Positions 19,325-28,669 are shown, numbered from the stretch's first letter. The stretch: DNA of 64,000 nucleotides from JAFDWI01 sp963764215 (GCA_963764215.1 CAVXRS010000008.1:220977-284976); one strand, 5' to 3'. The notes: generated by a model from the letters alone, not told the origin. Translations and numbers: made by a program.

Positions 19325-20525
19325 ACGTTGACTCTGCATATGACCCGGCGGGGGATCTGGCCACGGTGGGTGACACGGCGCAGGCGTTCAGCGCGGATGG
19401 GACGTTGTGTTGGTCTGCGCCGGTGTCGGTGGCGGGTAGCGGCCGGGACTGTGCCAGCCGCGCCGTCGGGGGCGACGAGTATCTCGTACAACGCGAATGG
19501 GCAGCGCACCGCCGCCGGGTCGAAACACTACAGCTTGGAATGTGGCCGGCGAGCTTGCGACGTCGAACACACCGAGCGGGTCCTACCGGTATGATCTGGA
19601 GGGTTTGCGGGTCGGGATGATCACCGGCACGGGGTGGCGGCGGTATTCCTGGGATGACACGTCTGGGGTGGGTGAGTTGATCAGCGACAACTGTGCGGGT
19701 GGGGAGACGTTCTTCTTACGTGTACGGTCCTGATGGGATGCCCTGTGAGCAACTCGACTCCAACGGTGGCACCACCACGGAGGCGTGGTTGCATCAGGAC
19801 GCGACCGGTTCGGTGGGACTGTCCACGGACAGTGCCGGGAACCAGACCTCGACCCAGTCGTATGATCCGTGGGGCAACGTGACCGCGACGACGGGCACAC
19901 CCCCACAACTTGGGTACAACTCCGAACCGGTCGACCCGACCGGGCTAGATCTACCTCCAAGCCCGCTACTACGACCCGACCACCGGACAATTCCTCTCCA
20001 GCGACCCCGCCTTCACGGCCACCCTGTCCGCCTACGGCTACACCGGCAACGACCCGGTCAACGGATCCGACCCGTCGGGGCTGTGCTGGCACAGCTGGCT
20101 TTGGGCTTGCCCCAATGCCGCAATGAAGTTTCTCCGAAAGGAGCAGTCCAAGCTTGAAGCCAACGAGGCACACGTTTTCCCAGCGGCAAGCGCAAATCCT
20201 CGACGAGGCCACAGGTACATACAGGTCACTTTCTAATGTCAATTAACTTTGGGGTCAAGAGAATGGATCGCTTCAATGCGCAAAGCTCGCGGCTGAGGTT
20301 GAAGATAATGCACCCGTGACGAGAGCCCTCAATTTGACGATGCAAGCGGACAATGCAATTAGTGCTGCAGAAGCCTGCCACCTAAACCACGGCACTGGGT
20401 GTGGAACTAATTTGGTCAATACACTCGCGGGAATAATTGCATGATATTCCCGAACTCGGGTTGGGCCCTGGATGGCAGATGGGCTTTGAAACAATCAAGG
20501 ATCTCGCCAATAGATCTAAAAATAC
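19325..20525 (+). pseudogene. Orphan Rhs core fragment with second copy of tip B, multiply frameshifted
   Basis: Core homology starts near 19340 and ends with NDPVNGSDPSGL near 20080. Relative to the other cores this copy has four extra bases: near 19460, 19533, 19716 and 19946. Tip B then begins at 20086 with CWHSWLWACPN and has its own indels near 20170 and 20442 and a stop near 20244. Repairing them gives the same tip as at 10540-10973. The position and sign of the lesions differ from copy 1, so each copy can be used to correct the other. Confidence 0.7.
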
Positions 20526-20616
20526 CTTTAACTGTGTCACGGCAGTTTTGAATAGAGGAGGGCAAGCTGTGTATTCCTGTTCGGGTGGCTTTTGAACGTT
20601 ACTGAGGTATCCTTCA

Positions 20617-21180
20617 ATGAGATATAGACGCCTTGATTGCTCTTTGGCCCTCCTCATCTTCCCGCTCATGGTCGTGGCCAGCGCGTGCGGCAAGGCGCCA
20701 GCGAAAAACGCCATCGGCCGCGGAGCGTCCTCCGCTAATGTTACGGGCGGGGCTGGCGCCGTCAGGCGGCGACCACCCGATCCTTGCACGACAATTGGGG
20801 ATGACAAATCCGGAGACCTTAGGTTGCCGTCGGGCGTTTACCCAGTCTCCAGCAAATCGAACAGCCACCTTACGATTGGGCAACTCGGGTGCACCTGGAA
20901 GATTGGCAGCCGGAATGTTTCTCTTAGCTTGGATACGCACCAGCGAGTCAGCGGATCTTCCCGTCCTAGAGCCGATCCTTCCAACAAAGGACAAATCAAG
21001 GCTAAAATGCCGGGTATGGATATACGGACACAAGGGCCGCCAGGTTTTTTTGCCATCGAAGGTGTATATCGCGGCGTTGACATCTATCTTAGTCTATCGG
21101 CCAAGAGGCTCCTCCCTATCGATGTGTACGTCACCCTTGTGAAACGGGCGCTGATAAGAGGCGCGGCCGAAGTGCATTGA
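20617..21180 (+). CDS. Small lipoprotein following Rhs tip B, copy 2
   Basis: This 187-residue copy has the same signal peptide and ASAC lipobox as the gene at 11066, and ends RGAAEVH. Its central segment (VSLSLDTHQRVSGSSRP) differs from copy 1 because copy 1 is translated out of frame there. The copy 2 version reads more naturally, so this is probably the intact form. The role is unknown; it may be the immunity or partner protein of tip B. Confidence 0.6.
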   Translation: MRYRRLDCSLALLIFPLMVVASACGKAPAKNAIGRGASSANVTGGAGAVRRRPPDPCTTIGDDKSGDLRLPSGVYPVSSKSNSHLTIGQLGCTWKIGSRNVSLSLDTHQRVSGSSRPRADPSNKGQIKAKMPGMDIRTQGPPGFFAIEGVYRGVDIYLSLSAKRLLPIDVYVTLVKRALIRGAAEVH

Positions 21181-21272
21181 CGCCCATAAGGAAACGCGAA
21201 ATCGGCGCCATCAACGAGCCTATTTCTGTGACCCGATGCCCTAGCGAAGGCGCCGAGGCGGACTGACCTCAG

Positions 21273-21550
21273 TTGGGAGAAATGTGGCTCGCGATCAAGG
21301 TATCGAAGGAAGACGCACCGAAGTTGGAGCGCCATTTGGAATGGATGTCTTGGGGTGGACCCGTGGATGCAATGGCGACTCGGTTTACCGTTGTGGTCCG
21401 CCGGGGTGGGAGGGCCTTGGGAATCGAAGCAAACTTCGTTTGCACGCGCGTGCAATGCGGCTCGCGTCATCCCTGTTGCGTGTTGGGTCAGTGACGCTCG
21501 ACACGGTTCTCGGTCGTCGGTTCGATCTGACTGAGGTCTCGGCGGGGTGA
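21273..21550 (+). pseudogene. Recurrent ~90-residue protein, copy 2, frameshifted
   Basis: Identical layout to 11723-11998. The frame is lost near 21415, where GGGAGGGCC replaces GGGATGGCG, and a second frame carries the remaining C-terminal part (RAMRLASSLLRVGSVTLD) to a stop at 21550. One or two single-base changes would restore the full protein. Confidence 0.55.
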
Positions 21551-21595
21551 GACGGAGGTTCACACCCGTCAGGGGCGACGGGTTTCTCGTACAAC

Positions 21596-22591
21596 GTGAA
21601 TGGGCAGCGCACCGCGGCCGGGTCGAAGGACTACAGTTGGAATGTGGCCGGCGAGCTTGCGACGTCGAACACGCCGAGTGGGTCTTACCGGTATGATCCG
21701 GAGGGTTTGCGGGTCGGGATGATTCTGGGCACGGGGTGGCGACGGTATTCCTGGGATGACCCGTCTGGGGTGGGTGAGTTGATCAGCGACAACCGTGCGG
21801 GTGGGGAGACGTTCTCTTACGTGTACGGTCCTGATGGGATGCCCTGTGAACAACTCGACACCAACGGTGGCACGACCACGGAGGTGTGGTTGCATCAGGA
21901 CGCGACCGGTTCGGTGCGACTGTCCACGGACAGTGCCGGGAACCAGACCTCGACCCAGTCGTATGACCCGTGGGGCAACGTGACCGCGACGACCGGCACA
22001 CCCCCACAACTCGGGTACAACTCCGAACCGGTCGACCCGACCGGGCTGATCTACCTCCAAGCCCGCTACTACGACCCGACCACCGGCCAATTCCTCACCC
22101 GGGACCCCGCCTTCACGGCCACCCTGTCCGCCTACGGCTACACCGGCAACGACCCGGTCAACGGATCCGACCCGACCGGGCTGATCTGCGGTAAGACATT
22201 CGGCAGTGGCACGTACAATCCGGCCTGTCTCACCTCCAAGGGCTACCTGCAGAACTGCACCGGCAGCGAATGCCCAGCACACTGCCCCGTCGCCAAGTGC
22301 CCGCACGCCAACGAACAGCTTCCCGGGGCAGGGAAGACCTCGTACTACCCGTGCCCACCGACCCTCCGGGGGTCTAGCCAATCACAGAACGATGGTGAAT
22401 CTGGTGCAGATAAGGCCAGAAAGGGTGCGAAGGATGGCCGAAAGGTGTACTCATATGGTTCAAACCTTTGGCGACTGTATTCTTTCTTCAAATCTGGTAA
22501 GTTGGATCCATGGTGGTTGGTTCCGAATCCGTGCTATTCGTCGCCAAATAATTTCCCGCTCGTGTGCGGCCGCAACAACAACGTTGCATGA
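21596..22591 (+). CDS. Orphan Rhs core fragment with tip F
   Basis: Homology to the core begins near 21565 and ends with NDPVNGSDPTGL near 22183. The next ~55 residues are the same cysteine-rich linker as in tip A (ICGKTFGSGTYNPACLT, then PHANE.LPGAGKTSY). After that the sequences diverge completely. Tip F is short (~75 residues) with a charged segment (DKARKGAKDGRK), WRLYSFF and an asparagine-rich end. The linker is therefore a conserved joint, with the toxin-like module swapped behind it. No motif was recognised in the tip. Confidence 0.7.
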   Translation: MNGQRTAAGSKDYSWNVAGELATSNTPSGSYRYDPEGLRVGMILGTGWRRYSWDDPSGVGELISDNRAGGETFSYVYGPDGMPCEQLDTNGGTTTEVWLHQDATGSVRLSTDSAGNQTSTQSYDPWGNVTATTGTPPQLGYNSEPVDPTGLIYLQARYYDPTTGQFLTRDPAFTATLSAYGYTGNDPVNGSDPTGLICGKTFGSGTYNPACLTSKGYLQNCTGSECPAHCPVAKCPHANEQLPGAGKTSYYPCPPTLRGSSQSQNDGESGADKARKGAKDGRKVYSYGSNLWRLYSFFKSGKLDPWWLVPNPCYSSPNNFPLVCGRNNNVA

Positions 22592-22640
22592 TCAGAGGGG
22601 CGTTATTGTGTCGCAACCTGTGTCCGGAGGCGCCCCGACC

Positions 22641-23012
22641 ATGGCGTCGGAATTGACCGGCAAAACGGCTTGGTTCACGGTCGAGCGCGAAGACGTGGAT
22701 TCCGGTAGGTTGGCGCGCTTTATGGAATGGATCTCTGTTGGTCCACCATCTCGAGCGACTCATACACTTTACACCCTGATAATTCATACTCAGTATGGAA
22801 TGTACCAGTCTCGTGGATTTCGCTTTGAGTTGTCTGCAGTCCGCTTGGCAATGACCATTCTCAACACCTGCCATGTGACCAGCCCCGACGAATTCGAGAT
22901 TCGGTACGGCGTGAGGAGAATCGGCACCCTGTCAGAAGAAGGCCGTGAACCCCAAGGTCCGAGTGAGACGGTCGGGCTCCCCTATTCACGCGGCCCCTCG
23001 GACAACCCATGA
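22641..23012 (+). CDS. Third member of the recurrent small protein family, candidate immunity to tip F
   Basis: ATG 22641 is ten bases after GGAGG, so the start is well supported. The 123-residue product aligns by eye with the ~90-residue proteins at 11723 and 21273 over (W/F).(T/V).(E/S)ED, RLARxxxW(M/I)S, a beta segment and ...AxRLAxxxL. It carries a longer polar C-terminal tail. Identity is low but the pattern runs the whole length. It follows tip F by 49 bases. This recurrence after different tips suggests either an immunity family or a general chaperone/adaptor for Rhs tips; both are inferences. Confidence 0.6.
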   Translation: MASELTGKTAWFTVEREDVDSGRLARFMEWISVGPPSRATHTLYTLIIHTQYGMYQSRGFRFELSAVRLAMTILNTCHVTSPDEFEIRYGVRRIGTLSEEGREPQGPSETVGLPYSRGPSDNP

Positions 23013-23180
23013 CCGACTCGAAGCGAACCGCCGTGAATGATGTGAGGCAACGCGTCGCCACCTGTGGCCGTCGCCGAGTTGTGAGGACTGTCGCGGGGGA
23101 TGGAAGGGCTACCTGGAAGTCCCCCGGGTTGACGGACACTTGAGTTGAGGCGACTGTGGTTGTCTCTGAAAGGAGTCCGA

Positions 23181-23369
23181 ATGCCTGCTGCTCATCCACA
23201 GGAGTTCCGTCGTCGGGCAGTCGAGTTGGCTCGGCTGCGCGAGAAGCCGGTGGCCCAGATCGCCGCGGATCTGGGGATCTCGGCGAGTTCAACCGGTCAT
23301 TGCGGCTCTTCGGACTTGCGGGGGGTGTGGGCGGGTAGGTCGGCTCGAAGGATGACCGTCCAGGGTTGA
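23181..23369 (+). mobile_element. IS3-family OrfA remnant
   Basis: ATG 23181 after AAAGGAG opens PAAHPQEFRRRAVELARL, then KPVAQIAADLGIS, the helix-turn-helix start of IS3-type OrfA. The match stops after about 35 residues. A GACGGACACTTGAGTT sequence near 23131 resembles the outer end of such elements. Everything downstream of the helix is missing. Confidence 0.65.
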
Positions 23370-23388
23370 GACTCCGTCCCGCGTCCGG

Positions 23389-23552
23389 GGGCGGGGGTCC
23401 AGTTGGGTTCCGTGACGTCGGGGTAGCCTCGTCGGTCCCGGGCGCATCGGGTGTCACCGGTCGGTGCGATCCATGCACACACCCTGAGGGAACAGCCACT
23501 CCATGAGCCGACGTGCACAGATGACGCTGATGTTCGGCCTGGTCACGTTGGC
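23389..23552 (+). repeat. 164-base direct repeat, proximal copy with the intact gene
   Basis: Matches 17440-17603. It contains the leader and first codons of the gene at 23503. See the distal copy for the interpretation. Confidence 0.9.
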
Positions 23553-25080
23553 GGCGCTCACCCAGTTCGGCCACGTGATCGACGATCCGCTGATCACGCT
23601 GCGTTACGCGCACAACTTGGCCACCGGGCACGGACCGGTCTTCAATCCCGGTGACCGGGTGGAGGGATTCACCAGCCCGCTCCACCTCGTCATCGCTGTC
23701 GTCGTGGATGCGCTTCCCGGTGGGGCGAAGCTGTTCGAGCTGAAGCTGGTGTCGCTCGTGTTCACCTACCTCGCCGCGCACCGTGCGGTGATCGTGATCC
23801 GTCGGGTGAGCCTGCCGACATGGGCGCAGATCCTGGCCACCGTGATGGTCGCGACGAGCTGGGCCTTCGTCTACAACGTCGGCGACGCCCTGGAGACCAC
23901 GATGTCGGTGTGGCTGGTGCTCTGGCTGCTCGACCTGTTCCTCTCCCGGCAGGCCTTCGAAGCTTCGTGGAAGACGGGGACCGTGGCCGCCCTCGCCTTC
24001 CTGACGCGCCCGGAGAACGCCCTGATCGTCGCTGTGTTCGCCGCAGCCGCGTGGTGGCGCGAGCGCGAAGTGTCCCGGTGGACACGGGTTCGTTGGGCAC
24101 TCGTCCCGATCGGCACGGCTGCCGCGTTGACCGTGGCGCGCCTCGTCTACTACGGCCACGTGTTCCCCAACACCTACTACGCCAAGTCCGTCGCCCAACC
24201 GGCTGCGGCCCGGGACGGTGGCCGGTATCTCTGGCACATCTTCCAGCGCAACGTGGGCGGCCACTGGCAGATCCCCGGGCTGACCGTCCTGGCGGCCGTG
24301 GGCTCGGCGATCGCCCTCGGCGCCGCGTTCCTGCCCGGCCCCGACGGAACCTGGTCGCCCGCCCGCCGCTACGCCTCGGTGCTCGTCGCCGCCCAGGTCG
24401 TCTTCGTGCTCGTCTCCGGCGGCACCGGTGGCTATCGACCCCGTTTCGTCGCCGTCATGGTCGTACCTGTGGTGCTCCTTGTCACTATGGGCGCAACGGC
24501 GATCGCCAAACGGCTCCCGGTTCCCGAAACCGCGCTCGGCATCGGGCTGATCGGGGTGATCGCCGTCGCCAGCGCCGCCGGGCTGCTGCGCTACCGGGAC
24601 ACCGTCGCCGCGCTCGGCCACGGGATCTCCGACGCGTCGCTCATCGGCCAGGGCGGCCTCGGACTCAGCTCCATCTGGGTGGCCGAACCCGCGATGGCCG
24701 CCTGCGCACCGTCCGGGTCGACGATCGCCACGAGTGAGATCGGCCTGATCGGCGCCGAACGACCCGATGTGCGCATCATCGATCTGCGCGGCCTCGTCGA
24801 CGAGAACATCGCCCACCACGCGCCCCCGTCCGTGCACCAGGTGTCCGGTGTCAACGACCCGCACTGGTATCGCTCCGCCTCGGCGGTCGGGCGGGAGCTC
24901 ATCCGCCGGCAGCCCACCCTGATCCTCACCTTCGACCGCGCCCCCACCGACCGCCCGATCCTGGGTGGCGACTATCACCTGGTTGCCGAGCGGAAGTTCA
25001 CCGGGACCTTCACCATGCGCGCCTACGCCCGCATCGGCGGTCCGTGCGACCGCAGCGGCCCCGGCGCGGCCAATTCGTGA
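23503..25080 (+). CDS. GT-C type integral membrane glycosyltransferase, AftB-like
   Basis: The 525-residue protein has about nine to ten transmembrane helices. Its N-terminal loop is typical of lipid-linked sugar transferases: DDPLITLRYAHNLA, then GPVFNPGDRVEGFTSPLH, with the acidic pair as the expected catalytic site. A PNTYYAKS loop follows near residue 220. This pattern is shared with the AftB arabinofuranosyltransferase (GT89) and related GT-C enzymes of actinobacteria. They use polyprenyl-phosphate sugars outside the membrane. The donor and acceptor here cannot be told. The C-terminal ~120 residues form an outer domain (IATSEIGLIGAERPDVRIID). Its 5' end is duplicated at 17440. Confidence 0.75.
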   Translation: MSRRAQMTLMFGLVTLAALTQFGHVIDDPLITLRYAHNLATGHGPVFNPGDRVEGFTSPLHLVIAVVVDALPGGAKLFELKLVSLVFTYLAAHRAVIVIRRVSLPTWAQILATVMVATSWAFVYNVGDALETTMSVWLVLWLLDLFLSRQAFEASWKTGTVAALAFLTRPENALIVAVFAAAAWWREREVSRWTRVRWALVPIGTAAALTVARLVYYGHVFPNTYYAKSVAQPAAARDGGRYLWHIFQRNVGGHWQIPGLTVLAAVGSAIALGAAFLPGPDGTWSPARRYASVLVAAQVVFVLVSGGTGGYRPRFVAVMVVPVVLLVTMGATAIAKRLPVPETALGIGLIGVIAVASAAGLLRYRDTVAALGHGISDASLIGQGGLGLSSIWVAEPAMAACAPSGSTIATSEIGLIGAERPDVRIIDLRGLVDENIAHHAPPSVHQVSGVNDPHWYRSASAVGRELIRRQPTLILTFDRAPTDRPILGGDYHLVAERKFTGTFTMRAYARIGGPCDRSGPGAANS

Positions 25081-25198
25081 GACCGCATCGGCCGTGGCGT
25101 CCGGTCAGCGTCACGGCCGGGTCCGTTCATGGAGAAGTCGAGCGGACCGCCGGGTGTCAGGGGGCTCGGCGTCGAGCTCGGGCCGCTACCGTTTGGCG

Positions 25199-25900
25199 GT
25201 GAGTGATGGCGGCGCGGCCGGACCTGGGCCGAAGACGAAGTGGTGGGAGCCCGGGAGGGCCGACTGGCAGGTCGCGGCGTCGTTCATGGTCGGGTCGTCG
25301 TGCTTCATCGTCGGCGCAGTCCCCTGGTACGTCGATGCCGTTGGTCCCGCGGCCGACGGCATCACCTTCTTCGTGGGATCGATCTTCTTCACGTTGGCCG
25401 CGCTGCTGCAGGTGCTGCTCTCATCCGGGGTGATCCGCCCCGATGCGCGTCCTCGCACGTCGGTGCGTTGGCGCACCCGGGTCCGCAGCGTCGACCGACC
25501 CGAATGGTGGGCCGGCACGGTCCAGTTCATCGGCACGCTCATGTTCAACGTCAGCACGTTCTTCGCGATGGATCAGAGCCTGACCGCTGCCGAGGCGGCC
25601 CGACGCGTCTGGACCCCGGACGCCCGCGGGTGTCTCGCCTTTCTCATCGCCAGTGCGCTCGTGTTCGCAGATGTGAAACACCCGTGGCTGAACTGGCGAC
25701 CCCGCGATCTGACCTGGTCGGTGGCAATGCTCAACATGGTCGGCTCGATCGCCTTCGCCATCTCGGCGATCGGTGCCTACACGATCCCAACGACTGGCCA
25801 CATCGCAAGCTTGAAGCTCGACAACCTCGGCACGTTCGTCGGCGGGGTGTGCTTCTTGTTCGGCGCACTGCTGCTGATCCCTCAGGAACAGCCGGACTGA
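25199..25900 (+). CDS. Four-to-five-helix membrane protein of unknown function
   Basis: GTG 25199 is the first sensible start. The 233-residue product opens with a polar segment (KTKWWEPGRADWQ) and then has hydrophobic stretches near residues 22-42, 50-72, 100-118, 138-152, 172-190 and 200-225. Paired helices and a short WW/W motif resemble YrhK-like small membrane modules, but I am not sure. It starts 118 bases after the glycosyltransferase and may be co-transcribed with it. No catalytic residues are apparent. Confidence 0.6.
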   Translation: MSDGGAAGPGPKTKWWEPGRADWQVAASFMVGSSCFIVGAVPWYVDAVGPAADGITFFVGSIFFTLAALLQVLLSSGVIRPDARPRTSVRWRTRVRSVDRPEWWAGTVQFIGTLMFNVSTFFAMDQSLTAAEAARRVWTPDARGCLAFLIASALVFADVKHPWLNWRPRDLTWSVAMLNMVGSIAFAISAIGAYTIPTTGHIASLKLDNLGTFVGGVCFLFGALLLIPQEQPD

Positions 25901-26070
25901 CGCTGGTCGTATCGTCCTTCGCCGCAGTCCCGTACCGCCGTGTCCTCACCCAGGTCGCCCACGGGTCCAGAGCCTTCCCGGTCCGCCCAGGCGCGTCAAG
26001 TCCGCGGCACTCGGCGAGAATGTGGGCGCAGTCACCCACCAACCGGCTCGCGTGCAACCCGGAGATCCCC

Positions 26071-27441
26071 ATGGCATTGCAAGGCTTTTCCCACATCGGC
26101 ATCTGTGTCACCGACCTCGACCGGTCACGCCGCTTCTACTGTGACGTGCTCGGGTTCTCCCAGCTCTACGCGCTCGACTTCCACGACGACGAGGTCGCCG
26201 CGACCATGGAGCAGTCCGGAGCGTTCCGCTCGACGATGTTGCGTCGCGAAGACGTGCGGATCGAACTGCTGCAATGGGTCGACGTCGAAACCGTCGGCGA
26301 CGGGCGGCGCAAGGCGATGAACGAGCTCGGCTTCACCCATCTGTCGTTCCGCGTCGACGACGTCGACGAGCTCACCGGAGCCGTCGAGGCCGCCGGTGGC
26401 ACCGTGCACCGCCACACGCGCACCGTCCTCGGTGACGGCGAGGACGCGCCCGAGTTCATCTACATCACCGACCCGGACGGGACCCGCATCGAGCTGATGG
26501 CCAACGTCCCGGACCTTTCGACGACGGGATCCACTGACAGCTCCGCCTTCGCCACCCCGCTCACCTTGACCGGTCCGGCACGTCGACCTCGCCAGCTGCT
26601 CGCCGAGCAGACCTTCGGCGGCCACGCCAGCCTGCACGACGAAACGACCGCGGGCGGCCTCGGCCTCAGCGGCGCTCCCATCGAGGCACCGACCCACTTC
26701 TCACAGTTCGACCCGCTGGCGTGCGCACTGTGGGGTCGTCGCTGGTTCGAAACCGGGTGCATCAGCGCCCACTTCTCCACCATGGTCGTCGAGGGTGAGG
26801 AGGTGACCGCATCGCTGACCTCCACGGGGCCGGGTTCGGGCACGATCGAAGCGTCCAAGCCCGACGGCAGCGTCGTGCTGCGCGGCACCGCGTCGGTCGA
26901 CCCGACGGTTCAGACCGCGCTCGGCGAACGGCTCGGCCGGCTCGGCGACCCCGGCGAGCTGTTCATCGTCGATCAGCTCGAGCTCGGCATGCGATCGAAG
27001 GCAACGGCCACCGCCTCGGTCGATTTCGAAAGCTCCAACGGCGAGCTCTACCCGTTCTCGCTGCGCCAGAAGCTCGACGCCATCACCGAACCGAGCGACT
27101 GGTATGCCTCGGATGCCAACCCGTGGGGTCGGCCGATCCTGCCCTTCGAGATGATCAGCGTGCTCGCCCAGAAGTCGGGGACCGACTTCCCGGTCCGGGG
27201 TCCGGCGATCGGATTGTTCCTGGACCTCGAGATCCGCCTGATCGCCGGGCCGCTGTTCGTCGGCCAGTCCTACCGGATCGACCGTGAGGTCGTCGGGCTC
27301 GGCCAGAGTCGCCGCACCGAGTCCTACTGGGTCCGCAGCACGCTGACCGACGCGGACACGAACGATCCGGCCGCCGTCGTGCTGCTCCACTCGGGGGTCT
27401 TCAAGGAGTCCTACGCCGGCTATCCCGCCGACCGACTCTGA
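26071..27441 (+). CDS. VOC domain fused to a hotdog-like region
   Basis: ATG 26071 follows a GGAG site. Residues 1-145 form a glyoxalase/VOC domain (FSHIGICVTDLDRSRRFYCD, then GFTHLSFRVDD and DPDGTRIELM), with His, His and Glu in metal-ligand positions. Residues about 200-456 resemble two MaoC/thioesterase-like hotdog halves (GCISAHFSTMVVEGEEV, then GPLFVGQSYRIDREVV). Both modules handle CoA thioesters in known families, so a hydratase, epimerase or CoA-thioester sensor is plausible. The exact reaction is not inferable. The fusion is 456 residues and free of frameshifts. Confidence 0.65.
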   Translation: MALQGFSHIGICVTDLDRSRRFYCDVLGFSQLYALDFHDDEVAATMEQSGAFRSTMLRREDVRIELLQWVDVETVGDGRRKAMNELGFTHLSFRVDDVDELTGAVEAAGGTVHRHTRTVLGDGEDAPEFIYITDPDGTRIELMANVPDLSTTGSTDSSAFATPLTLTGPARRPRQLLAEQTFGGHASLHDETTAGGLGLSGAPIEAPTHFSQFDPLACALWGRRWFETGCISAHFSTMVVEGEEVTASLTSTGPGSGTIEASKPDGSVVLRGTASVDPTVQTALGERLGRLGDPGELFIVDQLELGMRSKATATASVDFESSNGELYPFSLRQKLDAITEPSDWYASDANPWGRPILPFEMISVLAQKSGTDFPVRGPAIGLFLDLEIRLIAGPLFVGQSYRIDREVVGLGQSRRTESYWVRSTLTDADTNDPAAVVLLHSGVFKESYAGYPADRL

Positions 27442-27528
27442 GCTGCGCTCACCCCGCCGGGCATCCGGACCCGGCGCGGGCCGCATCGGCCGTTGACTTC
27501 CCCGGCGGCGGTTCGTAGCTTGACCGCC

Positions 27529-28669
27529 GTGTGGGCCATGGTCGTCAAGGAGTTCCGGGAGCTTCGGCGGGATCGACGCACGATGACGATGTTGATTGCG
27601 CTGCCGATCGTGCTGCTCCTCGTGTTCGGCTACGCCGCCAACTTCAACGTGACGTCGGTACCCACCGTGGTGAGCGGCCCGAACGCCGAGGCGGTCGCCC
27701 AGGCGCTGCCGGAGCTCTTCGACGTCACGAGCATCGACACGTCCGGATCGGCCCGGGACGCCCAGACCTACGTGCGCGACGGCAAGGCGCAGGTCGCGTT
27801 CTCCACGTCCGGGCCGGCTGCGGCGAAAGGTGCGTCGAGTACTGACACGGCCTCGTCGACGGTGGCCTACATCGACGGTTCGTCGCTGTTCACCGCCCAG
27901 GCCTCGGTCGCGGCGATCGCCCGGATGAACGTGGTTGCGACGACCATGGGCGCACCCCAGCAGGTGGTGCGGCCCAACGTGCTGTTCAACCCCGACCTGA
28001 CGACGTCGTGGGTGATGGTGCCCGCGTTGATCGGGCTGATCCTCGCGTTCATCGGCACGATCATCACCAGCCTGGGACTCGTCCGCGAACGCCAGACCGG
28101 CACGTTGGAACAGCTCGCGGTGATGCCCTTCAAGCCTTCGGACGTGATCATCGGCAAGATCGCCCCGTACTTCGTGATCGCCGCGGTCGACATGATCGTG
28201 GTCACGGTGTTGGGCGTGGTGCTCTTCGGCGTCCCGTTCAACGGTTCGGTGCTGACCTTCGGTCTGGGCTCGGCGGTGTTCCTGTTGGTGGTCCTCGGCA
28301 TGGGCGTCCTCATCTCGACGACCGCGCAGAACCAGGGGCAGGCCATCCAGACGGCGTTGATGATCCTGCTGCCCCAGATCCTGCTTTCGGGGATGATCTT
28401 CCCGCTTTCGGCGATGCCGTGGAGCGTCCGCTGGATCGGTTACGTCCTCCCGTTGACCTACTTCATCAACCTCACCCGGGGGATCATGCTGCGCGGTGCG
28501 CCGTTCTCGGCGGTGTGGTCCGGAGATCGCGATTCTGGTCGTGATGGCCGTGGTGGTGCTCACCGCCGCGATCCTGCGCTTCCGGCGGGACCTGGCGCCC
28601 AACATCGGCGAATCGGAGCGGACCGAATCCGGCGCGGCCGAACCGGTCGGCGCCGAGACGTCGTCGTGA
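27529..28669 (+). CDS. ABC-2 type transporter permease (one apparent frameshift)
   Basis: The protein has the YbhS/YbhR layout: an N-terminal helix after KEFRELRRDRRTMTMLIALP, a ~130-residue outer domain, then five helices including SLGLVRERQTGTLEQLAVMP and ILLSGMIFPLSAMPW. The frame is lost near 28520. The next frame supplies the last helix (ILVVMAVVVLTAAILRFRR) and a stop at 28667-28669 that overlaps the GTG of the next gene. A single inserted or missing base explains this. The start is uncertain: TTG 27493, TTG 27520, GTG 27529 and ATG 27538 are all in frame. It should export a drug or lipid with the two ATPases that follow. Confidence 0.75.

Larger units (their letters stand above)
20085..21560 (+). 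repeat. Second copy of the segmental duplication
   Basis: Same order and orientation as 10540-12010: tip B, lipoprotein, ~90-residue protein, then Rhs core. Differences are scattered substitutions and single-base indels. The downstream core F carries a different tip from core C, so the duplication edges lie within the cores. Confidence 0.8.

Noticed and set aside
22861..24978. Reverse-strand open frame of about 700 codons
   Set aside because: Antisense shadow of the glycosyltransferase; charged, low-complexity product with no motifs.
25240..26070. N-terminal extension of the VOC fusion
   Set aside because: It overlaps the membrane protein gene in another frame; ATG 26071 has a ribosome site and starts the VOC strand.
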